DNA of 64,000 nt, taken from positions 1,550,001-1,614,000 of the forward strand of contig NZ_CP154799.1 of the NCBI RefSeq assembly GCF_050920705.1, in the 5' to 3' direction. Positions 25,293 through 32,732 of the stretch are shown piece by piece (the stretch's first letter is position 1; each line of letters opens with the position of its first letter). The notes below the pieces were generated by a model. It was given only the letters and a program-made list of their open reading frames with translations, did no database searches and was not told where the DNA came from. The stretch is from Regnicoccus_A sp014224355 (GTDB taxonomy: Bacteria > Cyanobacteriota > Cyanobacteriia > PCC-6307 > Cyanobiaceae). Made by a program: the position numbers and the translations under genes.

Positions 25293-25985
25293 TTAGGCAA
25301 TCTCAGAACGGCAATCGAGGGACGCGAAGCGCCGACGTGTCTTAACTAGCACACCGGTAAGCGGCAGCAAAGATATGACAGCGATTGGAGCTGGGACTTT
25401 GGAAACCTGGACACCACTCACATTGATACGATTGCCATTACCATTACAATCGTTAGTGCACCAATATGATTGTGAACTTATAACATCCAGATGACTTGTT
25501 GTACCAATAAAGAGAAGAAGTGGATCCGTTGCACTTATGCCGACATTACCTGGGTTACCCTGAACAGATCCTGGCCATTTGACTGAGTTTTGAAATACGA
25601 GGCCGAAAGTATGAGGGTTTGTTGTAGTAACCCGCAGGCTCTCTTTGATACATGGCTCGTTTCCCGCAGCTGACGGAGATCCACCACCAGTGCAAACACC
25701 CCAATCAAAGGATTCGGAGGCAGCTTTGGGGTTGGTCTGTACGGTTTTCAGACTGGAACTGACAATTTCAAAAGTCCTGTTTGTATCTTGGGGCGCGAAA
25801 TTGAGAGTGAAAGAACCTGAAATATTTAGCGTCCAATCATCTTTTGCTTGCCCGGAGAGAGGACTAGTAATAAAGTCACCTGGGGACTTGATGGTATAGG
25901 TGTATATCATTGCTCTTCCTGGTGCAGCAGAAGCAAGAGCTCCGATAGAAAGAAAACTAGACAAAACAAGAAGTCTCAGTTTCAC
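25293..25985 (-). CDS. Exported protein with PAP C-terminal sorting tail
   Basis: The 230-residue product begins MKLRLLVLSSFLSIGALASA, a signal peptide with likely cleavage after APGRA. The body is Ser/Thr-rich with four Cys in CTGGGSP, EPCIKES and WCTNDCNG. The end has KVPAPIAVISLLPLTGVLVK followed by TRRRF and some ten more residues: motif, hydrophobic stretch, basic cluster. This matches the tail of the protein at 20,035 although the bodies differ. Both are probable exosortase substrates. The gene is AT-rich and lies between IS110/IS256 and IS481 sequences. Confidence 0.65.
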   Translation of the reverse strand: MKLRLLVLSSFLSIGALASAAPGRAMIYTYTIKSPGDFITSPLSGQAKDDWTLNISGSFTLNFAPQDTNRTFEIVSSSLKTVQTNPKAASESFDWGVCTGGGSPSAAGNEPCIKESLRVTTTNPHTFGLVFQNSVKWPGSVQGNPGNVGISATDPLLLFIGTTSHLDVISSQSYWCTNDCNGNGNRINVSGVQVSKVPAPIAVISLLPLTGVLVKTRRRFASLDCRSEIA

Positions 25986-26054
25986 GAGATTTTATTAATA
26001 CAATTTTTGATTATCCTAGATGTGTAGTCCCACCACGTTGTTCAGCTGACGATT

Positions 26055-26109
26055 GGGTGTGAGGTCGCCAGGGTCGGGGTGTCACCGCCCATCCCAAGAC
26101 CTCACACCC
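26055..26109 (+). other. 12-bp inverted repeat across the IS481 left end
   Basis: GGGTGTGAGGTC and GACCTCACACCC are perfect complements 31 bases apart. The left arm includes the IS terminus, and the right arm ends one base before the transposase ATG. It could limit translation from outside transcripts and bind transposase. The defective copy keeps nearly the same structure. Confidence 0.5.
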
Positions 26110-27066
26110 CATGCATAGCCACCCCAATGCCCGACTGACGCCGATCAGTCGGGAACGCCTGATTCGTCGGCACCTCAATGAGGGCGTGCCGCTCAAGGCC
26201 CTTGCGGCACAAGCCGGGATCAGCCTGCGCAGCGCCTACAAGTGGCTGGCGCGTTTCCGTGATGGCGGCGTAACGGCACTGGCGGATCGACGGAGTGTTC
26301 GCCGCACCCAGCGGCGGACGCTCGATCCGCAGCAACTGCAGCAGGCTGTGGATCTACGGCACCAGCGCTGCACTCTCCGGCGCATCGCCAGGGCCGTCAA
26401 GGCGCCCCTCTCGACCGTCGGACGTGTGATGAATGCCCTGGGGCTGGGACGGCTCAGAAATCTTGAACCCAAGGTTCCAGTTCGCCGCTACCAGTGGGAG
26501 CGGCCGGGCGACATGATCCATGTCGACACCAAACAGCTGGCCAGGTTTGAGCGGGTCGGTCACCGGATCACCGGTGACCGTCGTCAAGGCTCTTCCCGAG
26601 GCGCCGGCTACGAGAAGGTGCACGTCGCCATCGACGACGCCACCCGCCTGGCGTATGTGGAGGTGCTGGCCGACGAGCAGAGGGCAACGACTGTTGGATT
26701 CCTGGCCCGTGCAGTCGGTTGGTTCTCGGAGCAGGGGATCACCTGCCGGAGGATCCTGTCGGATAACGGCTCCGCCTACCGCTCAGGGGATTGGCGAAAA
26801 GCCTGCCGGGCATTGGATCTGAAACCCATCCGCACCAAGCCCTATACGCCGCAAACCAACGGCAAGGCCGAGCGGTTCATCAAAACGATCCTGGCGGAAT
26901 GGGCCTACGTGATCGCCTACCAGACATCAGAGGAACGCAACCGCTGGCTACGTCGCTATCTGGGGATCTATAACGGCAACAGGTGCCACATGGCTCTCGG
27001 TGGCCTCACGCCTCAGCAGTCCCTCCAGCGACTGCTGATCGCTGAATGACCTGGTGAGAAAACACA
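26058..27066 (+). mobile_element. IS481-family element, apparently intact
   Basis: Ends are TGTGAGGTCGCCAGGG on the left and, on the opposite strand, TGTGTTTTCTCACCAGG on the right. About 1.0 kb with one complete transposase gene. It faces the defective copy at 22,442, and together they enclose the IS110 element, an IS256 remnant and an exported-protein gene. Confidence 0.75.
26111..27049 (+). CDS. IS481-family transposase
   Basis: The 312-residue protein has an N-terminal helix-turn-helix (AAQAGISLRSAYKWLARFRD) and a DDE domain: WERPGDMIHVDTKQLARF (first Asp), ILSDNGSAYRSGDW (second Asp) and TPQTNGKAERFIKTILAEW (Glu). It ends GLTPQQSLQRLLIAE. No lesion is visible, unlike the copy at 22,462, so this is the likely active source. 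The ATG directly follows a terminal hairpin. Confidence 0.92.
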   Translation: MHSHPNARLTPISRERLIRRHLNEGVPLKALAAQAGISLRSAYKWLARFRDGGVTALADRRSVRRTQRRTLDPQQLQQAVDLRHQRCTLRRIARAVKAPLSTVGRVMNALGLGRLRNLEPKVPVRRYQWERPGDMIHVDTKQLARFERVGHRITGDRRQGSSRGAGYEKVHVAIDDATRLAYVEVLADEQRATTVGFLARAVGWFSEQGITCRRILSDNGSAYRSGDWRKACRALDLKPIRTKPYTPQTNGKAERFIKTILAEWAYVIAYQTSEERNRWLRRYLGIYNGNRCHMALGGLTPQQSLQRLLIAE

Positions 27067-27156
27067 CCTAGACGCTGCTGAAAGAGAAGTCAACCAGGAT
27101 CTGGCCGTTGTAGACACTAGCCAGGGTGGCACGCAACGAGCCTGGGATCATGGTGG

Positions 27157-27803
27157 GGCTGACCCGGTTCTGAGGACAAGTTGACAAGGGTCACATCCTG
27201 ACCACCAGACTGTCCATCGATGACCAACCCCCAGCGGCAGCGGCAGGAGGCGCCGGCAAAGCGGGCGGCCGAGAACGCGCTCGGCTCACCGCTGACATCG
27301 AGGCAGTGTTCCGGGAGCACCGCGGTTTCCACGGATCCCCGCGGATCCACCAGGAGCTGCGCGCTGCAGGGCATCCGATAGGACGCCACCACCATCGGGA
27401 CCACAGCCAGCTGGCGGTACCTGGCGGTGTGGATCGACCTGTTCAGCCGCCGGGTTGTCGGCTGGAAGCTGGATCAGCGGATCGATGCAGCCCTTGGTCA
27501 TCGAGACCCTTCACCGGGCTCTGGGCCATCGTCAGGTGCAACCGGAGCAGCTGCTCCTGCATACGGATCAGGGCAAGCCCAGAACCGGGCTAATGCGTAC
27601 CGCGACCTGCTGAGGAAACGCGAAATTGTCTGCGGCATGTCCGAAAAGGGCTGCTGCTGGGACAATGCCGTGGCGGAGAGTTTTTTCTCCACCATGTAGC
27701 CGAAGGCTTCTGCGAAGCAGTGATTGGAGCGCGATCTGGCCTTCTGGATCGAGGGGTATTACGACCGCGAGCGCCGTCACCCAACAATCGGTTACCTCAG
27801 CCC
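27157..27803 (+). pseudogene. IS3-family element remnant
   Basis: The left end CGGTTCTGAGGACAAGTTGA and the start ACTGTCCATCGATGACCAAC match the IS3 copy at 18,106. OrfA is then deleted: its first codons run directly into OrfB at RQRQEAP. OrfB pieces follow in several frames, including VWIDLFSRRVVGWKLDQRID and SEKGCCWDNAVAESFFST. A REP-like insert comes next, then LAFWIEGYYDRERRHPTIGY. It has multiple frameshifts and no right end. The stretch 27,067-27,156 encodes on the minus strand a short tail ending in ILVDFSFSSV that was not identified. Confidence 0.75.
27696..27721 (+). repeat. REP-like GTAG hairpin insert (copy 3)
   Basis: GTAGCCGAAGGCT is followed by TCTGCGAAGCAGTGA. Mini-hairpins AGCC-gaa-GGCT and CTGC-gaa-GCAG are possible. 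It lies after the FFST codons of the IS3 OrfB remnant, where about 60 bases of OrfB are missing relative to the other IS3 copy. Confidence 0.6.
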
Positions 27804-27991
27804 ACATTGAAGTACTGGATGGAACTCTTCAGGGTAATCTGCACGTGCAGTCGATACGCTTGTAGCTTCTCAAGGCTGCCTCGGCTATGGCAATAGCAGC
27901 AATTAGAGGTGCCCTTAAGAGTCTTGTCGGATGGTCGGCTCCTCTGTTAATCTTTAATGCCTTTCTCGTGGAATCCTAGGCTTTCAAGTAT

Positions 27992-30370
27992 TCATGACAG
28001 CCAATCCTTGAGACCTCTCTTCACCCGCTTGGCATTGGCTTTGGTGGGAAGGAAGGCCTTGATTCCCTGGGGCTTGGTCCTGTCCTCACGCTCACCACCG
28101 GTGTTGTAGTAGTTGTAAGCCGTGCTGGGATCCAGCGCAGAGGCTCCATCGGTGTAGCTGCCATAGCCATACTTCGAATAGCCATAGATGTTGGTGCGAT
28201 CGCCAGAGGCGATGCGCGAATTGGTCACTACCCCCAGCAGTGGGGCACCCGCCGCTCGGATGCGCTCCACAGCCTGAGCGGGCAACTGGCGGTCCACCTT
28301 GTTCAGGCCCACCACCAGCAGGATTCCATCCAGGTTTTCCGCCAGGAGTGAGGCATCGGCCAGGCCCAGGGCCGGCGGGGTGTCGTACAGGATCAGGTCG
28401 TAGGCGCCCGACGCGGCGATGTCCTGCACCAGGTGGCCCATGCGCTCGGAGCTCATCAGCCGCGGCGGGTCCGGCACCCGGCGGCCGGCGGTGAGCACCT
28501 GCCAGCTGGCGTGGTCAGGCACCGTCTGCAGCAGTGAGCGCCAGTTGGCACCGTCCTCGGTGAGCAGGTTGGAGAGGCCACTCAGGTTGTTCAGGCCCAG
28601 CCGGTGGTGCACCTGCGGCTGGCGCAGGTCCGCATCCACCAGCAGCACCCGCTTGCCCAGTTCGCTCAGGGTTTTGGCCAGCAGCACGATCAGCAGGCTC
28701 TTGCCTTCCGACGGCACCGAGCTGCTCACCGCCACCGATTTCACCGGTCGGTCGCTGTTCAGGAAGCGCAGGCTGGTGTAGAGATTGCGGAACGCCTCCT
28801 GGTAAGTGAAGCGCTGGTAGCCGGCCATGCCGGTCTGCTGGGCGTCGAGATCATTGAGCAGGAAGCGCTTGTCGCGCCGCACCCCCTCGAAGAAGGAGAT
28901 GTAGGGGATGTGGCCCAGCAGGGGCACCTTCAGATCCTCACGCACTTCACCCGGCGTGTGGAACACATGATCAAGGCGATCCCGCACCAGGGCCACACCG
29001 CCTCCGGCCACCACCCCCAGCAGCAGGCCCTGCAGAAGCCCCCTGCCCAGACGTGGTTCCACCGGGGTGGGATTCACCGCCGCCGGGCTGATCACCTTCC
29101 AGGGCACATTGTTCTGGGCGATCTCCAGCTGGAACTGGTCGCGGGTGCTCTGGTAGCTGGCCAGGTTGCCCTGGGCGATCTCCAGTTTCTGCTGCAGGTC
29201 TTCGTACTGGCGCAGCAGGGCCGGCTGGCTGCGGAAGCGGTCGTCGGTGCCGCCGATCTGGGAGCGCAGCGCCGCGATCGAGCCATCGAGCTGCTGCAGG
29301 GTGGCATCCACCGCCTCCAGTTCCTTGCGCTGCAGCGCCGGCTTCAGCTGGTCGCGGGCGCTGATCAGGTTGCGCAGGTAGGGGGAATCGGCGGTGTAGA
29401 TCGAGCGGGCCTCGGCGATCTCCCCCTCCAGCCGGTTGAGCTCGGTGAGCAGCGGCTGGTTGGGCACATCCAGGGTCACGCTCGTGCCGGAGCCAGCGGA
29501 TTCGGTGCTGCCCCTATCGCCAGCGGAGCTGGTGAACGTGCGGGCGGTGAGCCGGCCGGCCGCCACATCGGCCCGCACCTGCTGCAGCCGGCGGCGTTCC
29601 GCCAGCTGGTTCTCGAGAGAGCCGCGCAGCTCTTCGGCCTGGCTGCGCACGGCGGCGGCTTCGGTTTCAGGGGCCAGCACGTTGTTGCTGGTGCGGAAGC
29701 GCTCCAGTTCACCCTGGAGTTCGGAGCTGCGGGCCTGCAGTTCCGGCGCCTGTTCGTCGAGGAATTTCACCCCTTCGGTGAGCTTCTCGCGCCGCTGCTG
29801 CAGGGCCCAGCTCAGGTAGGCCTTCTCGGTGAGCTTCAGGGTTTCGTTCACCAGCTCCGGGCTGCCGCCTCGGGCCTGCACGGCCAGCACCCCAGAGGCC
29901 AGGATCGGGTTTTTCTGGGTGGGATCGGCCGACACCAGGCTCACCGTCACCTGGGGAAGCTTCTGATCGGAATACCGCCGCTGCAGGTCGGTGAACACCG
30001 GCTCCAGCACCGTGGGGCTCTCCAGCACCCGGATCAGGGTGGGCACATCGTTGCGGCTCACATTGCGGGCCACCGAGGCGATCGCTCCGGAACCGGCATC
30101 GCCGCCGGTAGCCCCACCGCTTTCACTGATCGGATCGGAGATCAGCAGGCTGAAGCCCCCCAGGAACACCGGGCTGTTGATGCGTCGGTACACCGTCCAC
30201 AGTCCGGCCACCAGGGTCACCGCCACCGCGGTGGCCAGGAAGATGCGCCGCCGCCGCTGCAGGATCCGCACCAGCCCCTTGAGGCCCACGCCGCTCTCCT
30301 CCAAAGGCGCGGCCGCCGGCATCAGGGCATAGGCCGTGGGCGCTGGGGTGTCCGGGGTGCTGGAGGCCAT
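27992..30370 (-). CDS. wzc: Wzc-type polysaccharide co-polymerase and tyrosine autokinase
   Basis: From the ATG of MASSTPDTPAPTAYALM the product has 792 residues; the frame extends 39 codons further but that part is Arg/Trp-rich and unlikely. A first membrane segment (IFLATAVAVTLVAGLWTVY) opens the Wzz chain-length domain, a long coiled-coil region follows, and the second segment is near LLQGLLLGVVAGGGVALV. The BY-kinase has Walker A SSSVPSEGKSLL, then VLLVDADLRQPQ and YDLILYDTPP. The Tyr cluster (YGYSKYGYGSYTDG, TAYNYY) is the autophosphorylation site. It controls polymer length and export and is divergent from the HpsJ/exosortase genes. Confidence 0.9.
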   Translation of the reverse strand: MASSTPDTPAPTAYALMPAAAPLEESGVGLKGLVRILQRRRRIFLATAVAVTLVAGLWTVYRRINSPVFLGGFSLLISDPISESGGATGGDAGSGAIASVARNVSRNDVPTLIRVLESPTVLEPVFTDLQRRYSDQKLPQVTVSLVSADPTQKNPILASGVLAVQARGGSPELVNETLKLTEKAYLSWALQQRREKLTEGVKFLDEQAPELQARSSELQGELERFRTSNNVLAPETEAAAVRSQAEELRGSLENQLAERRRLQQVRADVAAGRLTARTFTSSAGDRGSTESAGSGTSVTLDVPNQPLLTELNRLEGEIAEARSIYTADSPYLRNLISARDQLKPALQRKELEAVDATLQQLDGSIAALRSQIGGTDDRFRSQPALLRQYEDLQQKLEIAQGNLASYQSTRDQFQLEIAQNNVPWKVISPAAVNPTPVEPRLGRGLLQGLLLGVVAGGGVALVRDRLDHVFHTPGEVREDLKVPLLGHIPYISFFEGVRRDKRFLLNDLDAQQTGMAGYQRFTYQEAFRNLYTSLRFLNSDRPVKSVAVSSSVPSEGKSLLIVLLAKTLSELGKRVLLVDADLRQPQVHHRLGLNNLSGLSNLLTEDGANWRSLLQTVPDHASWQVLTAGRRVPDPPRLMSSERMGHLVQDIAASGAYDLILYDTPPALGLADASLLAENLDGILLVVGLNKVDRQLPAQAVERIRAAGAPLLGVVTNSRIASGDRTNIYGYSKYGYGSYTDGASALDPSTAYNYYNTGGEREDRTKPQGIKAFLPTKANAKRVKRGLKDWLS

Positions 30371-30499
30371 ATCTGCCGAACTTTGAGCTGAGTGTATGGG
30401 AATTCCCCGGGCACGCCATCCAGGCTGTGGCGCTTTGCAGGCCTCCCACGGCCATTGGCTGAACACGCGTCGTAACCTCGCGCACAAAGCCCGTGCTTC

Positions 30500-31318
30500 A
30501 TGACGATTGAGCTGCAGGACGACTTCAGCCGTCGCAAAGTTCGCAGCCTCGGCCGCCTCTGCGCCTACACCCTGCTGCTGGTGTTTCTGGCCAGCGTGCT
30601 CACGGCGCTAGTGCCACCACCCTTCGCCAGCCCCCAGCGCATGCTGGCGGTGATCACCGAAGTGCTGGAGCGCTCCACCCTGCCGGCGGTGGCCGTACTG
30701 TTCCTGTTCTTCGGCTTCAGCGGCGATGCCCTGCCGGCCCTGTGGGAATGCTGGCTGGCCCGCTGGCTGCAGCCGCTGCTGCGCCTGGCCGCCCTCTCGT
30801 ACCTGCTCACGGCCGTGGTGGTGGTTGGTGTGGGGCAACGGCTCACTACCGACGGCGTGGCTTCCCTGGATGGCCAGCTGCGCACCTCCATGGAGAACCT
30901 GGGCAAGTTCCGCGAGCAGGTGGACGGGGAGACCAGCGTGGAGCGGCTGCGGGCGCTCGTGGCCCGTCAGCCCCAGATCCTGCAGGCCCTGCAGCAGGAG
31001 GGCACTCCCCTCAATCAGAACAGTCCCCTGCCGGAACTGCGCCAGCAGGTGGATCGGCTGCTCACCAGGGCGGAGGCCAACCTGAGCCGGCAGAGTCAGG
31101 TGGCTCGTTCCAATGCCGCCGGTCAGCTGGCCCGCCAGATGGTGCGGCTGGCGATCACGGCCCTGATCTATGCCCTCTACTACCTCGCTGCTGCGCTGAT
31201 CTGGCCGCGCTCGTTGCAGACCACCGTGGAGCGGGTGCTGGAGGCTCGCCGTCTCAGGCAGGCCCTTGAAGACGACGAGCTCGACGCCGAATCCGGACCG
31301 AACGAGACGCCTGCATGA
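30500..31318 (+). CDS. HpsJ-like membrane protein
   Basis: The 272-residue product has hydrophobic segments near residues 20-40, 55-75, 88-110 and 215-240. Between the last two lies a soluble, coiled-coil-rich region with SLDGQLRTSMENLGKFREQV and LPELRQQVDRLLTRAEANLS. That arrangement resembles HpsJ-family proteins of cyanobacterial hormogonium and exopolysaccharide loci. Its stop overlaps the exosortase start by ATGA, so it belongs to that operon. The 129 bases separating it from wzc must hold promoters for both directions. Function is unknown; family call is from memory. Confidence 0.5.
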   Translation: MTIELQDDFSRRKVRSLGRLCAYTLLLVFLASVLTALVPPPFASPQRMLAVITEVLERSTLPAVAVLFLFFGFSGDALPALWECWLARWLQPLLRLAALSYLLTAVVVVGVGQRLTTDGVASLDGQLRTSMENLGKFREQVDGETSVERLRALVARQPQILQALQQEGTPLNQNSPLPELRQQVDRLLTRAEANLSRQSQVARSNAAGQLARQMVRLAITALIYALYYLAAALIWPRSLQTTVERVLEARRLRQALEDDELDAESGPNETPA

Positions 31319-32226
31319 TCAAGGCCACGGCTGAAGGCTGGGCGCGGCTCACCCTGCTCTCCTGCCTTGCTGCTGCTCAGCTCACCCTGCTGGTTCGGGC
31401 CGACTACGCAGCCTTCGCGATCATGGCCAGCCTGTCGTGGCTGGCCGGGGCCCTGCTGCTGATGGAGCGCGAAGAACAGACCTCAGCCCCGGCCCTTGAT
31501 CAGCTGCCGCGCTCCAGAGTGCTGCCCGGCTTGCTGCTGCTGCTCTGGAGCCTGCTGGTGCTCAGTCGCGTGGCCCGTCTCTACGACCCTCTGCTGCACC
31601 TGCTGCCCCTGGCCTCCCTGCTCGGGCTGGCCCTGCTGGGCGGCCTGGCCTGGCGCTCCTCCGGCCTGGCCGCCCTGGCCCTGATCGGTGCCCTGCTGCC
31701 GGCCCAGGTGCTGATCAACCGCTTCCTGCCCACCGCCCCCCTGGCCTCGCTCACCGCCTGGGCCTCCTCCCTGCTGCTCTGGCTGCTGGGTCGCCCGGCC
31801 TTCGCCGAAGGGCGAAACATCGTGTTGCCAGGGCAGGTTCTGGTGGTGGATGCCAGTTGCACCGGCGTGAACACCATGGCCCTCTGCCTGGCGGCGGCGG
31901 TGGTGCTGGTGATCCTGCTGCCGCCGCCCGCTTGCCCGCCGTTTTCGCGTCGATCCCCCTCGATCGCCGCCGGCCTCGTTCTCGGCCCGCTCGCCGTGCT
32001 GCTCGCTTTTGCCGTCAATCTCGTGCGGATCGTGCTGCTGGCCCACACCGATTTCACCCCAGACCTGGAGGGGCTGGCCCAGTGGCGCAGCTTCGGCTTC
32101 TGGCACGACGGCCTGGGCTCGAATCTCTTCTCCCTGGGGGCCATGACCCTGGTCTGCCTGGTCTGGGTGCTGGTGCTGGAGCTGAATCTGCGCTCCGCCC
32201 GCCTGCTGCGGGGCACTCGGCCATGA
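31315..32226 (+). CDS. Cyanoexosortase A
   Basis: The 303-residue protein has about eight membrane segments and the exosortase triad: Cys182 in VVDASCTGVNTM, Arg238 in AVNLVRIVLLAHT and His264 in FWHDGLGSNLFSLG. Exosortases cleave C-terminal PEP-CTERM-type tails of exported proteins at the membrane, transpeptidase-like, and usually sit in exopolysaccharide loci, as here. It overlaps HpsJ-like upstream and the associated protein downstream, each by four bases. Candidate substrates with PAP tails are encoded at 20,035 and 25,293. The subclass name follows from the next gene and the motif spacing. Confidence 0.85.
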   Translation: MIKATAEGWARLTLLSCLAAAQLTLLVRADYAAFAIMASLSWLAGALLLMEREEQTSAPALDQLPRSRVLPGLLLLLWSLLVLSRVARLYDPLLHLLPLASLLGLALLGGLAWRSSGLAALALIGALLPAQVLINRFLPTAPLASLTAWASSLLLWLLGRPAFAEGRNIVLPGQVLVVDASCTGVNTMALCLAAAVVLVILLPPPACPPFSRRSPSIAAGLVLGPLAVLLAFAVNLVRIVLLAHTDFTPDLEGLAQWRSFGFWHDGLGSNLFSLGAMTLVCLVWVLVLELNLRSARLLRGTRP

Positions 32227-32732
32227 GCGGCGCGCGCTGGGCCCTGTTCGCCCTGGCGGCCTGGAGCGTGGTGCTCTCGCTCGAAACCTGGTTCCGCCGG
32301 CCCGGTGCTGGATCCTGGCCCGCCTTCCCCGATCAGCTCGAGCGCAACGGCCGCCTCTACCGGCGCACTCCGGCCGCGGGCGATCCCGGTGAGCTCCCGC
32401 CGGCGCTCACCCTGCTGGCGGCGGCCGATTACCAGCCCACCGCTGGCGGCGGCGGCCCGCCGATCCGTCTGCGGCTGCTCACCCTGGCCAGCAGCGGCAC
32501 CGGCGTGGCCATGCCGGTGCAGGCGATCGGGCCGGAGCTGGTGGGGCCCACAGCCCGAGGCCAGTGCGTGGTGCTCGATGCCGGCGGAAACCGAGTGGCC
32601 CAGCTGCCCACCAACGCCGCCTGGCTGGCCTGGATGGCGCAGCAGCCCCCATCGCGGCCCGCCCTGCTCGCCTGGCTGGCTGGCCTGCGCCCCTACCGCG
32701 CCAACCTCTGCCTCTGGGAAGGTCGTCCTTGA
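32223..32732 (+). CDS. Cyanoexosortase A system-associated protein
   Basis: The 169-residue product has one N-terminal hydrophobic segment (residues 5-20, RWALFALAAWSVVLSLETWF) and a soluble periplasmic part with GTGVAMPVQAIG and RGQCVVLDAGGNRVAQL. Proteins of this size are regularly coded beside exosortases (EpsI-like or cyanosortase-associated families) and are needed for the system, though their activity is unclear. It overlaps the exosortase gene by ATGA and the following dehydratase gene by TTGA. The call depends mainly on context and size. Confidence 0.7.
   Translation: MSGARWALFALAAWSVVLSLETWFRRPGAGSWPAFPDQLERNGRLYRRTPAAGDPGELPPALTLLAAADYQPTAGGGGPPIRLRLLTLASSGTGVAMPVQAIGPELVGPTARGQCVVLDAGGNRVAQLPTNAAWLAWMAQQPPSRPALLAWLAGLRPYRANLCLWEGRP

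Noticed and set aside
28604..30391. A long open frame of 595 codons antisense to wzc.
   Set aside because: It is His/Gln-rich with no domain, typical of antisense frames in GC-rich genes, while the opposite strand has clear Wzc motifs.
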